A stretch of 64,000 nt of DNA from Faecalibacterium taiwanense (GTDB lineage Bacteria > Bacillota > Clostridia > Oscillospirales > Ruminococcaceae), in assembly GCF_036632915.2 (NCBI RefSeq), contig NZ_CP155552.1, positions 744,001 through 808,000 of the forward strand, written 5' to 3'. A program made the translations under genes and the position numbers. This document shows positions 29,379 through 38,135 of the stretch, piece by piece (position 1 is the first letter of the stretch; each line of letters starts with the position of its first letter). The notes below the pieces were generated by a model that did not search any database, was not told the origin of the DNA, and saw only the letters and a program-made list of their open reading frames with translations.

Positions 29379-30917
29379 ATGGAAAAAACTGCGGAAAAGC
29401 TAAAGGTAAATGAGAGCCTGTTAAAAACAGTACTGTGCAGTGCTACTTTTTGGGGATTGTTGGCGCATGGTATGGTTCTGTTCAACAAATACTCATTCCA
29501 TGATGATGTACGGTATTTCAATGAAGTGGGCGCTACTTACGAATCTGGACGGTGGATGCTGGGCATTCTTGGAAGTCTGAGTGCAAATTTGCTGGGTAGT
29601 AAAAACTACAGCCTGCCAGTGGTAAATGGTACGATTACGATTTTGTGCATTGCAGCAATCGTATATCTGCTGGTGGATAGTTTGAAGATCCAGTCAAAGC
29701 CTCTTGTTATTCTGCTGTGCGGAAGTATGGTGACATTTCCGTCAGTGACGGGAACATTCAGTTACATGTTTACTGCACCATACTATTATGCTGCATCCCT
29801 ACTGGGAGTTGTTGGAGCATGGATTTTTCACCAGAAAAAGAATGTTGTCGCTCTATTACTCTGCACGGTTTTGATGGCTTGCTCTGTTGGTGTGTACCAG
29901 GCAAATATCCCGGTCTGCATCTGCACATTGCTGCTTTATATGATGGAAGATATCCGGCAGTCTGATATGAACTGGAAAACGTTTTGGAAAATGGCCCTGT
30001 GTAATGCAACTGTGTGCATTGGGTTTGTTACAGAATGTTTTCTAGTCAATCAATATTTTCTGAATCAGTTTGGCGTTGTTTTGACGGATTACAAAGGTAT
30101 CAATCATTTTGGAAGAACAAATCTGAGCAATTATATTTATCGGATACTGTGCGGTTACGGCTCATTCTTTTATCCAAGCACTGCTGTGGAAGACTTCAGC
30201 GCAAGATATGTCTATACTTTGTTGATCATTGTTACTGCGATCATTGCCATATTTGTGCTCCGGAAAATGTATATTCTTAAGACCCCAAAAGGATGTCAAA
30301 CCCTATTGATCCTAATCGCATATCCTATTGCAGCATGCTTTGTATACCTGATGGTAGAGCCTTGGGATGTTCATGCCGTAATGACTTTTGGACAGGCGTT
30401 TGCCTTTGCTTTGGTTGTATGGTTTATTGATAAATATCCCGAAGATAGAACAAAAGTAGAAGGTGCCCTATGTAAAGCCGCTGTTGCCCTATTAGGAGTA
30501 CTTGTGACTCTAAATATTCGTTACAGCAATATCCTCTACCTAAAAGCAGACGTGATGCAGACACAAATGATCAGTTATTACACAACTTTGATCACGCGAA
30601 TTGAAAGTATCGAAGGTTATACTGAAGATGCGCAGGTTGTTTATATCGGGGAGTATGACAAGCACGATAAAAATCTTGTTGGAATCAGCGAATATTTCGA
30701 TGATTTGGATCTGGCTACATATAAAGGAGAGCCTATTTTCAATGATTACGCATGGAAGGAAGCCATGGAGTTTTGGTGTGGCTTTGCACCGGAATTAGGA
30801 GATGCCGCAGAGTTTGACGGTAATGCCGAGGTAGCATCTATGCCCTGCTATCCGGATCAGGGTTCGATCCGGTGCATCAACGGAAAAATTGTTGTCAAAT
30901 TTGCAGATGAGCCGTAA
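29379..30917 (+). CDS. GtrII-like membrane glucosyltransferase
   Basis: 512 residues with about 10-11 membrane helices and a hydrophilic C-terminal domain (about 390-512). The N-terminal FNKYSFHDDVRYFNE segment and the overall layout resemble the GtrII glucosyltransferase family. In that family a flipped polyprenyl-linked glucose is used to decorate a surface polymer outside the cell. It leads a three-gene unit with a GtrB-like transferase and a GtrA-like flippase. The unit is clearly richer in A/T than its neighbours, which suggests transfer. The acceptor polymer is unknown (wall teichoic acid or capsule in a Gram-positive). Confidence 0.75.
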   Translation: MEKTAEKLKVNESLLKTVLCSATFWGLLAHGMVLFNKYSFHDDVRYFNEVGATYESGRWMLGILGSLSANLLGSKNYSLPVVNGTITILCIAAIVYLLVDSLKIQSKPLVILLCGSMVTFPSVTGTFSYMFTAPYYYAASLLGVVGAWIFHQKKNVVALLLCTVLMACSVGVYQANIPVCICTLLLYMMEDIRQSDMNWKTFWKMALCNATVCIGFVTECFLVNQYFLNQFGVVLTDYKGINHFGRTNLSNYIYRILCGYGSFFYPSTAVEDFSARYVYTLLIIVTAIIAIFVLRKMYILKTPKGCQTLLILIAYPIAACFVYLMVEPWDVHAVMTFGQAFAFALVVWFIDKYPEDRTKVEGALCKAAVALLGVLVTLNIRYSNILYLKADVMQTQMISYYTTLITRIESIEGYTEDAQVVYIGEYDKHDKNLVGISEYFDDLDLATYKGEPIFNDYAWKEAMEFWCGFAPELGDAAEFDGNAEVASMPCYPDQGSIRCINGKIVVKFADEP

Positions 30918-30943
30918 GAACTACGAAAAAGCAGGGAAGTTAA

Positions 30944-31876
30944 ATGAAAAAATTATCGTTAATTATTTTAGTTTATAACGAAGAAGCCGTTCTGGAAAAG
31001 TTTTATAAAGCTTTCTGCTCCATCGAACAGAATTTGGAATACGGGGGAGGGGGATATGAGCTGATTTTTGTAAATGATGGCAGTACCGATGCCAGTATGA
31101 ATATTCTGGAAGTGATTGCGCAGCAGAACAAGAATGTCCGTGTAATCAGTTTTTCGCGAAATTTTGGCCACGAGGCTGCCATGATTGCAGGCATCGATCA
31201 TGCTGCGGGGGACGTGATCATTTGCATGGATGCCGACCTGCAGCACCCTCTGGAATGCATCGCCCCCATCATGGCGAAATTTGAGGAAGGCTATGAGGTT
31301 ATCAGCATGGTCCGAACCTCCAACAAATCGGCAGGTGCCATCAAAAACTTTACATCCAGAGCATTCTACCGGGTGATCAACGCCTTGTCTGATCAAGTAA
31401 AGCTGGAGGAAAATGCATCGGATTTCTTTGCCATCAGTAGCCGTGTGGCAGATGTTCTACGTACAAATTACCGTGAAAAAACTCGTTTTCTACGTGGATA
31501 TGTACAAAGCGTTGGTTTCCGGAAAACAACGCTGGAATACACTGCTGCGGAAAGAGCTGGCGGTGCCAGCCACTATACGCTAAAAAAACTGATGAATTTT
31601 GCAATCAGCACCATAGTCGGTTTTTCTGATTTTCCACTGAAACTCGGCCTCTATGCCGGTGCTGTAAGTTTTCTTGCTGCTGTGATTTTTGCTATAAGTG
31701 CACTGTGTGGATTCCGCGAGTATAAGGTGATTCTTGCAGCATTCAATGTTTTATTTGCTGTTCTCTTTTTGCTGGTCGGAATTATGGGTGAATATTTTTC
31801 CGTTGCATTCGCAGAGCTGAAAAACCGTCCGATCTATATTGTGGAAAAGGAAATCAATTCCGGGCGCTGCGTATGA
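30944..31876 (+). CDS. GtrB-like polyprenyl-phosphate glycosyltransferase (GT2)
   Basis: Loads a sugar onto undecaprenyl phosphate. It has IILVYNEEAVLEKFY, FVNDGSTDASM and CMDADLQHPLE motifs and two C-terminal helices (about 230-250, 260-285). 310 residues, normal for the family. Within the cassette it would supply the lipid-linked donor for the GtrII-like enzyme. It starts 26 bases after that gene and overlaps the GtrA-like gene by 4 bases. It is a distant paralogue of the GT2 genes at 25092 and 45715. Confidence 0.88.
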   Translation: MKKLSLIILVYNEEAVLEKFYKAFCSIEQNLEYGGGGYELIFVNDGSTDASMNILEVIAQQNKNVRVISFSRNFGHEAAMIAGIDHAAGDVIICMDADLQHPLECIAPIMAKFEEGYEVISMVRTSNKSAGAIKNFTSRAFYRVINALSDQVKLEENASDFFAISSRVADVLRTNYREKTRFLRGYVQSVGFRKTTLEYTAAERAGGASHYTLKKLMNFAISTIVGFSDFPLKLGLYAGAVSFLAAVIFAISALCGFREYKVILAAFNVLFAVLFLLVGIMGEYFSVAFAELKNRPIYIVEKEINSGRCV

Positions 31877-32298
31877 TACAAACAATAAAGCAACTTTATT
31901 TTCGTTATAAGGAATTGATCAACTATGTGATCGTAGGTGGTCTGACTACGGTAGTGAGTCTGGCAAGTTACTATTTTTTCACTACAGCCTTTCTGGATCC
32001 GCAAGACCCATTTCAACTGATGGCTGCCAATACGTTCTCATGGATCTGCGCAGTTTCTTTTGCTTATATCACAAACCGAAAGTTCGTTTTTGAAAGCAAA
32101 AGTGCTGATAAATTGCGCGAAATGCTGAAATTTTTCAGTGCGAGGATTTCCACTCTCCTTATCGAAATGGCCTGCATGACATTGCTGGTAAATATTCTGC
32201 ACTGGAATGACCGGATCTCTAAGTTTGCGGTACAGTTCATCGTCATGGCTTTGAATTACATTTTCAGCAAGCTGTTTGTGTTCCGCATCAAAGAATAA
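31873..32298 (+). CDS. GtrA-family membrane protein, putative lipid-linked sugar flippase
   Basis: A 141-residue protein with four hydrophobic segments and the GtrA family start NYVIVGGLTTVVSLASYYF and NRKFVFESK motif. GtrA proteins are thought to flip polyprenyl-phosphate-glucose across the membrane. Its ATG overlaps the previous stop (ATGA), showing translational coupling in the cassette. A strong terminator follows. Confidence 0.88.
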   Translation: MIQTIKQLYFRYKELINYVIVGGLTTVVSLASYYFFTTAFLDPQDPFQLMAANTFSWICAVSFAYITNRKFVFESKSADKLREMLKFFSARISTLLIEMACMTLLVNILHWNDRISKFAVQFIVMALNYIFSKLFVFRIKE

Positions 32299-32299
32299 T

Positions 32300-32347
32300 A
32301 CAGAGTAAAAGGGGCTGCTGCACATGCAACAGCCCCTTTTACTCTGT
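32300..32347. terminator. Bidirectional terminator between Gtr cassette and amino-acid ABC operon
   Basis: ACAGAGTAAAAGGGGCTG pairs with its complement CAGCCCCTTTTACTCTGT, with A/T runs in both directions. Confidence 0.88.
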
Positions 32348-32356
32348 GGAAAAGTA

Positions 32357-33121
32357 TTACAGCATCTTAGAAAGGAATGCTTTCAGTCTGGGATGCTTCG
32401 GATTCGTGAACAGTTCCTGCGGCGGCTCGTCCTCCTGGATCTTGCCGTCGTCGATGAAGATGACGCGGTTGGACACCTCACGGGCGAAGCCCATCTCGTG
32501 GGTGACCACCAGCATGGTGATGCCGGTGTGGGCCAGCTCCTTCATCAGCTCCAGAACCTCGCCCACCATTTCGGGGTCGAGGGCGCTGGTGGGCTCGTCG
32601 AACAGGATCACGTCCGGGTCCATGGCAAGGGCACGGGCAATGGCAATGCGCTGCTGCTGGCCGCCGGAAAGGCTCTTGGGGTAGGCGTCGGCCTTGTCGG
32701 CCAGGCCTACGCGGGCCAGCAGTTCGTCGGCCTTGTCGGAAATGGCCTGCTTATCCTTGAGCTTGAGCAGGGTGGGGGCCAGCTCAAGGTTTTTCTTCAC
32801 AGTCAGGTGCGGGAACAGGTTGAAGTGCTGGAACACCATGCCCATCTTCTGGCGCACAGCGTCGATGTGGGCTTCGTCCACCTCAGTGCCCTCGAACTTC
32901 ACGGAGCCGCTGGTGGGGATCTCCAGCCGGTTCAGGCAGCGCAGGAAGGTGGACTTGCCGCAGCCGGAGGGGCCGATCAGGCAGACCACGTCGCCGCGGT
33001 AGATGTCGATATCAATACCCTTCAGCACGTCCAGGGTGGGGGTGGGCTGTTTTGCGCCCTTTTTCTTTTCGCCGCCGTAGGTCTTGGTCAGGCCGCGGAC
33101 TTCCAGAATCTTATCGGTCAC
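32357..33121 (-). CDS. Polar amino-acid ABC transporter ATP-binding protein
   Basis: Cytoplasmic ATPase (254 residues) that powers amino-acid import. Walker [11 protein letters not shown]-loop [14 protein letters not shown], signature [15 protein letters not shown], Walker [15 protein letters not shown]. The Q-loop and LDPEMV sequence are typical of GlnQ-like polar amino-acid importers. GTG at 33121 is chosen because GGAGG lies about 10 bases upstream; it overlaps the permease gene by 11 bases. A 12-residue charged insert ([15 protein letters not shown]) near the N-terminus is unusual for GlnQ. Confidence 0.92.
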   Translation of the reverse strand: MTDKILEVRGLTKTYGGEKKKGAKQPTPTLDVLKGIDIDIYRGDVVCLIGPSGCGKSTFLRCLNRLEIPTSGSVKFEGTEVDEAHIDAVRQKMGMVFQHFNLFPHLTVKKNLELAPTLLKLKDKQAISDKADELLARVGLADKADAYPKSLSGGQQQRIAIARALAMDPDVILFDEPTSALDPEMVGEVLELMKELAHTGITMLVVTHEMGFAREVSNRVIFIDDGKIQEDEPPQELFTNPKHPRLKAFLSKML

Positions 33122-33875
33122 TTTGAGCAAGCCTCCTCTCAAACTTTGCCAGCAGACGGGTGAACAGCATGACCAGCACAAGGTAGATCAGTGCATCGCC
33201 CAGCAACGGGAACATGGGCTCGTAGGTGCGGTTCATGATGCCCTGTGCGGCGTACAGCAGCTCCTTGCCGCCGATGACCGTGATCAGGGAGGTATCCTTC
33301 AGCAGGACGATGAACTCGTTGCCCAGAGCAGGCAGCACCGCACGGATGGCCTGCGGGATGATGATGACCACCATGGTGGTCATGTAGTTCAAACCAAGGC
33401 TGCGGCCGGCCTCCATCTGGCCGGGGTCAACGGCCATCAGACCGCCGCGGATGATCTCCGAAACATAAGCACCGGAGTTGATGCCCAGTGCCAGCGCACC
33501 TACCATGGTAAAGTTGCGGCTGTTGGCAAAAATGACCATGCTCATGATGAGCAGCTGCACCATCATAGGCGTGCCGCGGATGATGGTGGTGTAAATTTCG
33601 CAGATGATGTTGAAGAAGCCCAGCACCGGGTTCTTGTGGCCGGGGCGCTGCTGGTCGTGTGCCACACGCACCAGAGCTACCACGCTGCCCAGCACGATGC
33701 CCAGCGCCAGCGCGAGAGCTGTGACCAGCAGGGTGGTGCCCACACCGCTGACATACTGGAGCCAGCGGTCTTTCAGGATGAACGCCTGATAAAACTTAAA
33801 GAAAAATTCCTGCCCGAAGCTGAGCTTCGTACCGCCGTTGAGCAGCTCTTTGAGCAGTTCGTATTGAGCAGCCAT
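33111..33875 (-). CDS. Polar amino-acid ABC transporter permease
   Basis: Inner-membrane permease, about 254 residues with five or so helices. The HisM/GlnP family start [20 protein letters not shown] and the ATPase-contact loop [21 protein letters not shown] are present. ATG at 33875 has GAGG 7 bases upstream; the earlier ATG and GTG overlap that site. It is the middle gene of binding protein, permease and ATPase on the minus strand; a homodimer is expected because only one permease gene is present. Confidence 0.9.
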   Translation of the reverse strand: MAAQYELLKELLNGGTKLSFGQEFFFKFYQAFILKDRWLQYVSGVGTTLLVTALALALGIVLGSVVALVRVAHDQQRPGHKNPVLGFFNIICEIYTTIIRGTPMMVQLLIMSMVIFANSRNFTMVGALALGINSGAYVSEIIRGGLMAVDPGQMEAGRSLGLNYMTTMVVIIIPQAIRAVLPALGNEFIVLLKDTSLITVIGGKELLYAAQGIMNRTYEPMFPLLGDALIYLVLVMLFTRLLAKFERRLAQSDR

Positions 33876-33925
33876 TCGCATCCTCACTTTCCTGTTTTGT
33901 TAGAATTTTGTAACCTTATTTTTCC

Positions 33926-33962
33926 AAAAAAGGGGAGGTACCCCAGTTGGGGCTGCCTCCCC
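33926..33962 (-). terminator. Attenuator hairpin between binding protein and permease genes
   Basis: GGGGAGG and CCTCCCC enclose CCCC-a-a-c-t-GGGG, with TTTTTT following on the minus strand. Partial termination would favour the binding protein. Confidence 0.75.
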
Positions 33963-33986
33963 GTGGTTCCGTTATCAGCCAGCTGA

Positions 33987-34826
33987 TTATTCAGCGGTGA
34001 TGTACTTGTCCACGATGGACTGCAGGGTGCCGTCAGCCTTCAGCTCTTCCAGAGCGGCGTTGACGACATCTTCCAGAGAAGAACCCTTTGCCATGCCGAT
34101 GGCGTAATCCTCCTCGGCGTAGCTGGTCTCCAGCACCTTCAGGCCGGGGTTGGCAGCCACATACTCCTTGGCGGGAGCGTTGTCGATGACCACAGCGTCC
34201 ACCTGACCATTGTTCAGGGCCTGCACAGCGGTCAGACCGCTGTCGTAAGCCACCACAGCGTCCTCGCCGAAATCATCGGTGCAGTAGATGTAACCGGTGG
34301 TGCCGCGCTGAGTGCCGATCTTCTTGCCCGCCAGATCATCGGGAGATGCAATGTCGGAGCCTTCGGGCACGATGATGGACTGGATGCCGGTAGCATAGCT
34401 GTCGGAGAAGTCCATCACAGCCTTGCGCTCGTCGGTGACGGTGACGCCGGCCATGACGATATCGGCCTTACCCTGCTGCACGCTCAGCAGAGCGGCGTCA
34501 AAGTCCATGTCATCGATCTGCAGCTCCAGACCCAGCTTGTCAGCAATGGCCTGAGCGGTCTCAATGTCGATGCCCTCGAACTCGCCTGCATCGGTGGTCA
34601 TCTCATACGGAGGGAAGGTTGCGTTGGTGGCCATGGTCAGCTTGCCGGCCTCAACGGTGGTCAGCTCGCCAGCGGCAGCGCTGGTGGAAGCAGCTTCAGA
34701 AGAAGCAGCAGAGCTTGCCACGGAGGAAGCGGTGCTTGCGGAAGAACCACCGCAGGCGGTCAGAGCCAGAGCGGCAACGGACAGACCGGCAGCTGCCAGA
34801 AAGCTGCGACGAGAAATCTTTTTCAT
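33987..34826 (-). CDS. Polar amino-acid ABC transporter binding lipoprotein
   Basis: Surface-anchored amino-acid-binding protein, 279 residues. The signal MKKISRRSFLAAAGLSVAAL has a twin-Arg-like SRRSFL, and the lipobox is LTAC at residues 22-25. A Ser/Ala-rich spacer follows. The SBP family-3 fold begins LTMATNATFPPYEM and contains VTDERKAVMDFSDSY and GTQRGTTGYIY. ATG at 34826 has GGAG 9 bases upstream. First gene of the three-gene importer. Ligand (for example glutamine, cystine or a basic amino acid) not determined. Confidence 0.9.
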   Translation of the reverse strand: MKKISRRSFLAAAGLSVAALALTACGGSSASTASSVASSAASSEAASTSAAAGELTTVEAGKLTMATNATFPPYEMTTDAGEFEGIDIETAQAIADKLGLELQIDDMDFDAALLSVQQGKADIVMAGVTVTDERKAVMDFSDSYATGIQSIIVPEGSDIASPDDLAGKKIGTQRGTTGYIYCTDDFGEDAVVAYDSGLTAVQALNNGQVDAVVIDNAPAKEYVAANPGLKVLETSYAEEDYAIGMAKGSSLEDVVNAALEELKADGTLQSIVDKYITAE

Positions 34827-35022
34827 ATTCAAACACTCCTCAAATGTACTGTATGTTTTTGCGGTACGCCGGAACGATGCGATTCATCGAACATCTGGCG
34901 AACGAATTTAGTATAGATTGTACAAATTGAAAAGTCAATACTTGTGCAAAAAATCTCATCATTTGAAACCGAATTGAAAACAATTATACAAAAAATGCGT
35001 TGAGAAAATGTATATATACAAA

Positions 35023-35598
35023 TTATAGATATTTTGCAATCTCTTCTTTGCTTCGCTTTGGCACGCAGTAATCCCGGTTCTCGTCCAGATAATATTTTAC
35101 GCCGGTCTCAGCCGTCAGCGGCACAATGTGAGCCTTGTGGGCCGGGTAGCCGAACGCCACCATGAATGCCAGCTTCTGCGGTTCTTCAATGCCCAGCAGT
35201 TCGGTGAGGGCAGGCTTGTTGATCGCGCCCATGATGCAACTGCCCACGCCTTTGTCCCATGCGGCAAGGGTCATGTTGGCAAGGGCGATGCCGGTATCGG
35301 TGGCAAGGTCGCCGGGGATGGAAGTGTCCTGCACCACGGCCACATACAGGGTGGGCAGCTCGTCGGCTTTGGGCGTGCCCTGCTCCGGCGGCAGATAGGC
35401 AGCCCACTTGACCAGCGGCTGCACCTTTGCCACCGCCTCGGGCTTGTTCACCACCACCAGACGCACAGCCTGACGGTTGGCTCCGCAGGAGGACAGGCGG
35501 ACGGCCTCGACGATATCATCCACCACATCCTGCGGAACAGCTTTCTGTGCAAAGCGGCGGTAGGTGCGGCGGCTGACAAGAGTATCCATAACAGACAT
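35023..35598 (-). CDS. Nitroreductase-family flavoprotein
   Basis: FMN-dependent NAD(P)H oxidoreductase, 191 residues. The start MDTLVSRRTYRRFAQKAVP with the SRRTxRRF FMN-phosphate loop, SSCGANRQ and the late DKGVGSCIMGAI segment are typical. ATG at 35598 is fixed by a GGAGGTG site 6 bases upstream and by the promoter at 35632-35660. It stands alone. The physiological electron acceptor is unknown. Confidence 0.88.
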   Translation of the reverse strand: MSVMDTLVSRRTYRRFAQKAVPQDVVDDIVEAVRLSSCGANRQAVRLVVVNKPEAVAKVQPLVKWAAYLPPEQGTPKADELPTLYVAVVQDTSIPGDLATDTGIALANMTLAAWDKGVGSCIMGAINKPALTELLGIEEPQKLAFMVAFGYPAHKAHIVPLTAETGVKYYLDENRDYCVPKRSKEEIAKYL

Positions 35599-35631
35599 AA
35601 AGAGCACCTCCTTTATATAAGTGTTGTCAAA

Positions 35632-35660
35632 AGTATAGCAGATGCGGCAGAGTCTTGCAA
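35632..35660 (-). promoter_or_regulatory. Promoter of the nitroreductase gene
   Basis: Minus strand TTGCAA, 17-base spacer, TATACT (35632-35637), 34 bases before the ATG. Confidence 0.65.
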
Positions 35661-35777
35661 CGCTCCGGCGCAAAAAAGCTTGCACGTTGGGCAGTGATCT
35701 TGCCTTTTGCGACAGGCTGCAATTGCATCCGACAAATGATATATGGTAAAATATGGTAGAAGAAAGGAGGCGGCGCA

Positions 35778-35903
35778 ATGGTATTGGCGGCAGGCATCGT
35801 GGGTTTTATTCTGGGGGTCAATGTGGGTTTTTTGTTTGCCGGGCTGATGCGGGCGGCAAAGGAGAAGGACGAGCAGACAGAAGATGAAAACAAGACATGT
35901 TGA
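35778..35903 (+). CDS. 41-residue membrane peptide, DUF3789-like
   Basis: A very short gene with an AAAGGAGG site 7 bases before ATG. The product has one membrane helix (VLAAGIVGFILGVNVGFLF) followed by AGLMRAAKEKDEQTEDE, matching the pattern of tiny Firmicute proteins grouped as DUF3789 (from memory). It ends 30 bases before a terminator. Function unknown; single-helix peptides of this type may modulate a membrane partner. Confidence 0.7.
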   Translation: MVLAAGIVGFILGVNVGFLFAGLMRAAKEKDEQTEDENKTC

Positions 35904-35932
35904 GAATGAATGGAAACAGCATAGAACAGAAG

Positions 35933-35968
35933 GGGCCGCTGTACGGGATGCTGTGCAGCGGCCCTTTT
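35933..35968 (+). terminator. Terminator after the 41-residue peptide gene
   Basis: GGGCCGCTG pairs with CAGCGGCCC, followed by TTTTG. Confidence 0.75.
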
Positions 35969-36049
35969 GCCGGGCTTGACGGAACTTACGATTTTCTCTT
36001 GGTCGCTCCTGTTTTTCTGCATCCGGCGGAAAAAGATGCCAAAAATCAC

Positions 36050-36079
36050 TTGACAAACTGTTACGGGGGGGGGTATTAT
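36050..36079 (+). promoter_or_regulatory. Strong promoter of small lipoprotein 1
   Basis: TTGACA (36050-36055), 18-base spacer, TATTAT (36074-36079). The spacer holds GTTACGGGGGGGG. The whole leader is repeated before lipoprotein 2. Confidence 0.8.
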
Positions 36080-36145
36080 ATAGGAAAAGCAGGCTCCACA
36101 AAAAAGGGATCGGAGCATGCAGAAAAGATTGTGAGGTTGATTCTT

Positions 36146-36727
36146 ATGTCTAACATTTCTCGTCGTAAGTTCCTCAAGGGCGCAGGTGTGGCTGCTCTGG
36201 CTGTTGCTGCTGCCGGTGTTCTGGCTGGCTGCTCTGGCAATGATGTCCCCGATGTCCCCGCGGTTCCCGGTGTGACCACTCGTCCTGTTACGGTTATCTT
36301 TATGAAGGATGAAGGCAATGGTGTGATCAACGTTGTGGGTGAGACTGCCAAGATTGATGTTCTGAAGACCGAGAACTCTGTGAAGGTTGCTGACATCGAT
36401 AAGAAGCTGCTTCCCGAAGATTACCATCTGGAGAACGAGAACGCTGTTGTTGAAATCCGCAAGGACGACAGCAAGGGTGAGTACATCATCGTCTTCGTGA
36501 CTGATGTGACCATGACTCCGACCAAGAAGACCATCGATGTCAAACTGCTGGAGCTGCCGAACAACTTCATTGAGGCTAAGGCTGAGGTTGCAGTCGATGC
36601 AACTGGCGTCAGCGCTGCTGATATTCAGCTGCCGGACGGCTACAAGCTGAGCACCGACTACGGCACGGAGGAAGAGCTGTTGAAGGTTCGTCCCTTCGGG
36701 ACTGTCTTCATTGTGACCAAGCCCTGA
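36146..36727 (+). CDS. Small secreted lipoprotein, family member 1
   Basis: 193 residues. The signal MSNISRRKFLKGAGVAALAV with SRRKFLK twin-Arg motif ends in lipobox LAGC. The mature part is short and mostly beta-like with no recognised domain: three segments of about 55 residues each (RPVTVIFMKDEGNGVIN, TKKTIDVKLLELPNNF, VSAADIQLPDGYKLSTD). Its signal is almost identical to that of the next gene and both share the same promoter and leader, so they arose by duplication. Probably an abundant surface protein. Function unknown. Confidence 0.8.
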   Translation: MSNISRRKFLKGAGVAALAVAAAGVLAGCSGNDVPDVPAVPGVTTRPVTVIFMKDEGNGVINVVGETAKIDVLKTENSVKVADIDKKLLPEDYHLENENAVVEIRKDDSKGEYIIVFVTDVTMTPTKKTIDVKLLELPNNFIEAKAEVAVDATGVSAADIQLPDGYKLSTDYGTEEELLKVRPFGTVFIVTKP

Positions 36728-36765
36728 TTTCCTGGCACAGAAGTTTTTTGAAAAAACTCAAATAG

Positions 36766-36819
36766 CACCAACAGGGTGGCGGCCAACAAGGTCTCCGCCC
36801 TATTGGTGTTGTTTTTTTG
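36766..36819 (+). terminator. Terminator of small lipoprotein 1
   Basis: CACCAACAGGG and CCCTATTGGTG pair with one mismatch, followed by TTGTTTTTTT. Confidence 0.8.
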
Positions 36820-36831
36820 TTGAAATTTCAT

Positions 36832-36861
36832 TTGACAAACAGTTACCAGGGAGGGTATTAT
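36832..36861 (+). promoter_or_regulatory. Strong promoter of small lipoprotein 2
   Basis: TTGACA (36832-36837), 18-base spacer, TATTAT (36856-36861). Near-copy of the promoter at 36050-36079. Confidence 0.8.
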
Positions 36862-36926
36862 ATAGAAAAAGCAGGCTCCACAAAAAAGTGATCGGGGCAT
36901 GCAAAAAGATTGTGAGGTTGATTATT

Positions 36927-37496
36927 ATGTCTAATATCTCTCGTCGTCAGTTCCTGAAGGGCGCAGGTGTCGCTACTCTGGCTGTTGCTGCTGCCGGTGT
37001 TCTGGCTGGCTGCTCCAACGTGCCTGACAAGCCGACCCCGGGTGTACCGGATAAGACTGTGCATATCTACTACATGATCGGGGTTCAGCCGGTCAATGGT
37101 GAGCCTGTCGAGATCTCTGTCAATGGTCTGGCTACCTATGTCACCTATGAGACCATCAAGGCAAACATTCCTGCCAATGTAGCTGCTGACTACGATTGCG
37201 CAAAGAAGAACTACGATATTGAAAAGGATGGCACAGTTACTGTCAAGCTGCAGAAAAAGGCATCTGCAAAGCCTACGAAGACTGTTGAGATCAGATATTA
37301 CGAGGGTACAAATCCGGTCGGCGGCACGGAACTCATCTACTCTCTGGATGTTGATGAGGAGGCAACGGTGGTCAATCTGAGCAAGCTTGGACTTGAGAAG
37401 ACTGACTATAAGCTGGCTGATGGTACGGAAAACAGCGGCATCATTAAGACCGAGGGTAAAAAGTTCTACGCAGAGGTCTTCGTTCAGAAGAAGTAA
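36927..37496 (+). CDS. Small secreted lipoprotein, family member 2
   Basis: 189 residues. Signal MSNISRRQFLKGAGVATLAV with lipobox LAGC, almost the same as member 1, then a Pro-rich PDKPTPGVPDKT spacer. The mature part has two similar repeats (KTVHIYYMIGVQPVNGEPVEI and KTVEIRYYEGTNPVGGTELIY), about 75 residues apart, suggesting internal duplication of a small beta domain. Mature sequences of the two members have diverged far more than their signals. Ends at a terminator. Function unknown. Confidence 0.8.
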   Translation: MSNISRRQFLKGAGVATLAVAAAGVLAGCSNVPDKPTPGVPDKTVHIYYMIGVQPVNGEPVEISVNGLATYVTYETIKANIPANVAADYDCAKKNYDIEKDGTVTVKLQKKASAKPTKTVEIRYYEGTNPVGGTELIYSLDVDEEATVVNLSKLGLEKTDYKLADGTENSGIIKTEGKKFYAEVFVQKK

Positions 37497-37562
37497 ATCT
37501 CTCATAAAGCAGTATGAAAAAGAGAGCTGCCGCAAAACAGCTCCCTGAATCGATCACGCACA

Positions 37563-37620
37563 AAACCCGGAACCTTTTCGGGGCCTGAATGGCTCAGAAG
37601 GGTTCCGGGTTTCTGCTTTT
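37563..37620 (+). terminator. Terminator of small lipoprotein 2
   Basis: AAACCCGGAACC pairs with GGTTCCGGGTTT, then CTGCTTTTT. Confidence 0.8.
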
Positions 37621-37676
37621 TACGCAGGATGCCGATGCGTTTTTATTTTGTAGCAGATATGCTGTATCCGTAAACA

Positions 37677-38135
37677 TCACACTTTATTCCGGTGCCGCTT
37701 TGGAATGGGCACGCTGAGCACCAGCGTGATGCCGATAGCCAGCGCAACGGCTACCTTAAAGGTGCTGATGCCGTTGGAAAGGGCCAGCGCATTGTTGCCC
37801 TGTATAAAATAGTAGGCGGTGTAGTAGATGCCCGCGCCGGGCACCAGCGGGAAGATGCCGGACAGCAGGAACACCGTTACCGGCATTTTAAGCACAATGG
37901 CAAACACGCGGGTGAGCAGGGTGAGCGGAATGACCGCCAGCAGGGAGGCTGCGGCACTGTCTGCCCCCAGCATCACGGCCAGCTCGTAGACAAACCAGCC
38001 CACGGCACCCACCAGCCCGCAGAAGGGCAGGCTTTTGCGCGGACAGCCGAACAGAACGGCAAAACTCAGGGTGCCTGCGCCGGCAATAAAGAACTGCGCG
38101 GCCAGCTCCCCAATTTGTGTACTGGTCAACATCAT
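37677..38135 (-). CDS. Threonine/serine exporter family, small subunit (ThrE_2 type)
   Basis: A 152-residue protein with four or five membrane helices (FFIAGAGTLSFAVLFGCP, LVPGAGIYYTAYYFIQGN). It corresponds to the C-terminal half of ThrE exporters. ATG at 38135 overlaps the upstream stop as ATGA, so it is coupled to the large subunit. Together the two genes make a split ThrE-type amino-acid exporter. The substrate is assumed from the family only. Confidence 0.82.
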   Translation of the reverse strand: MMLTSTQIGELAAQFFIAGAGTLSFAVLFGCPRKSLPFCGLVGAVGWFVYELAVMLGADSAAASLLAVIPLTLLTRVFAIVLKMPVTVFLLSGIFPLVPGAGIYYTAYYFIQGNNALALSNGISTFKVAVALAIGITLVLSVPIPKRHRNKV

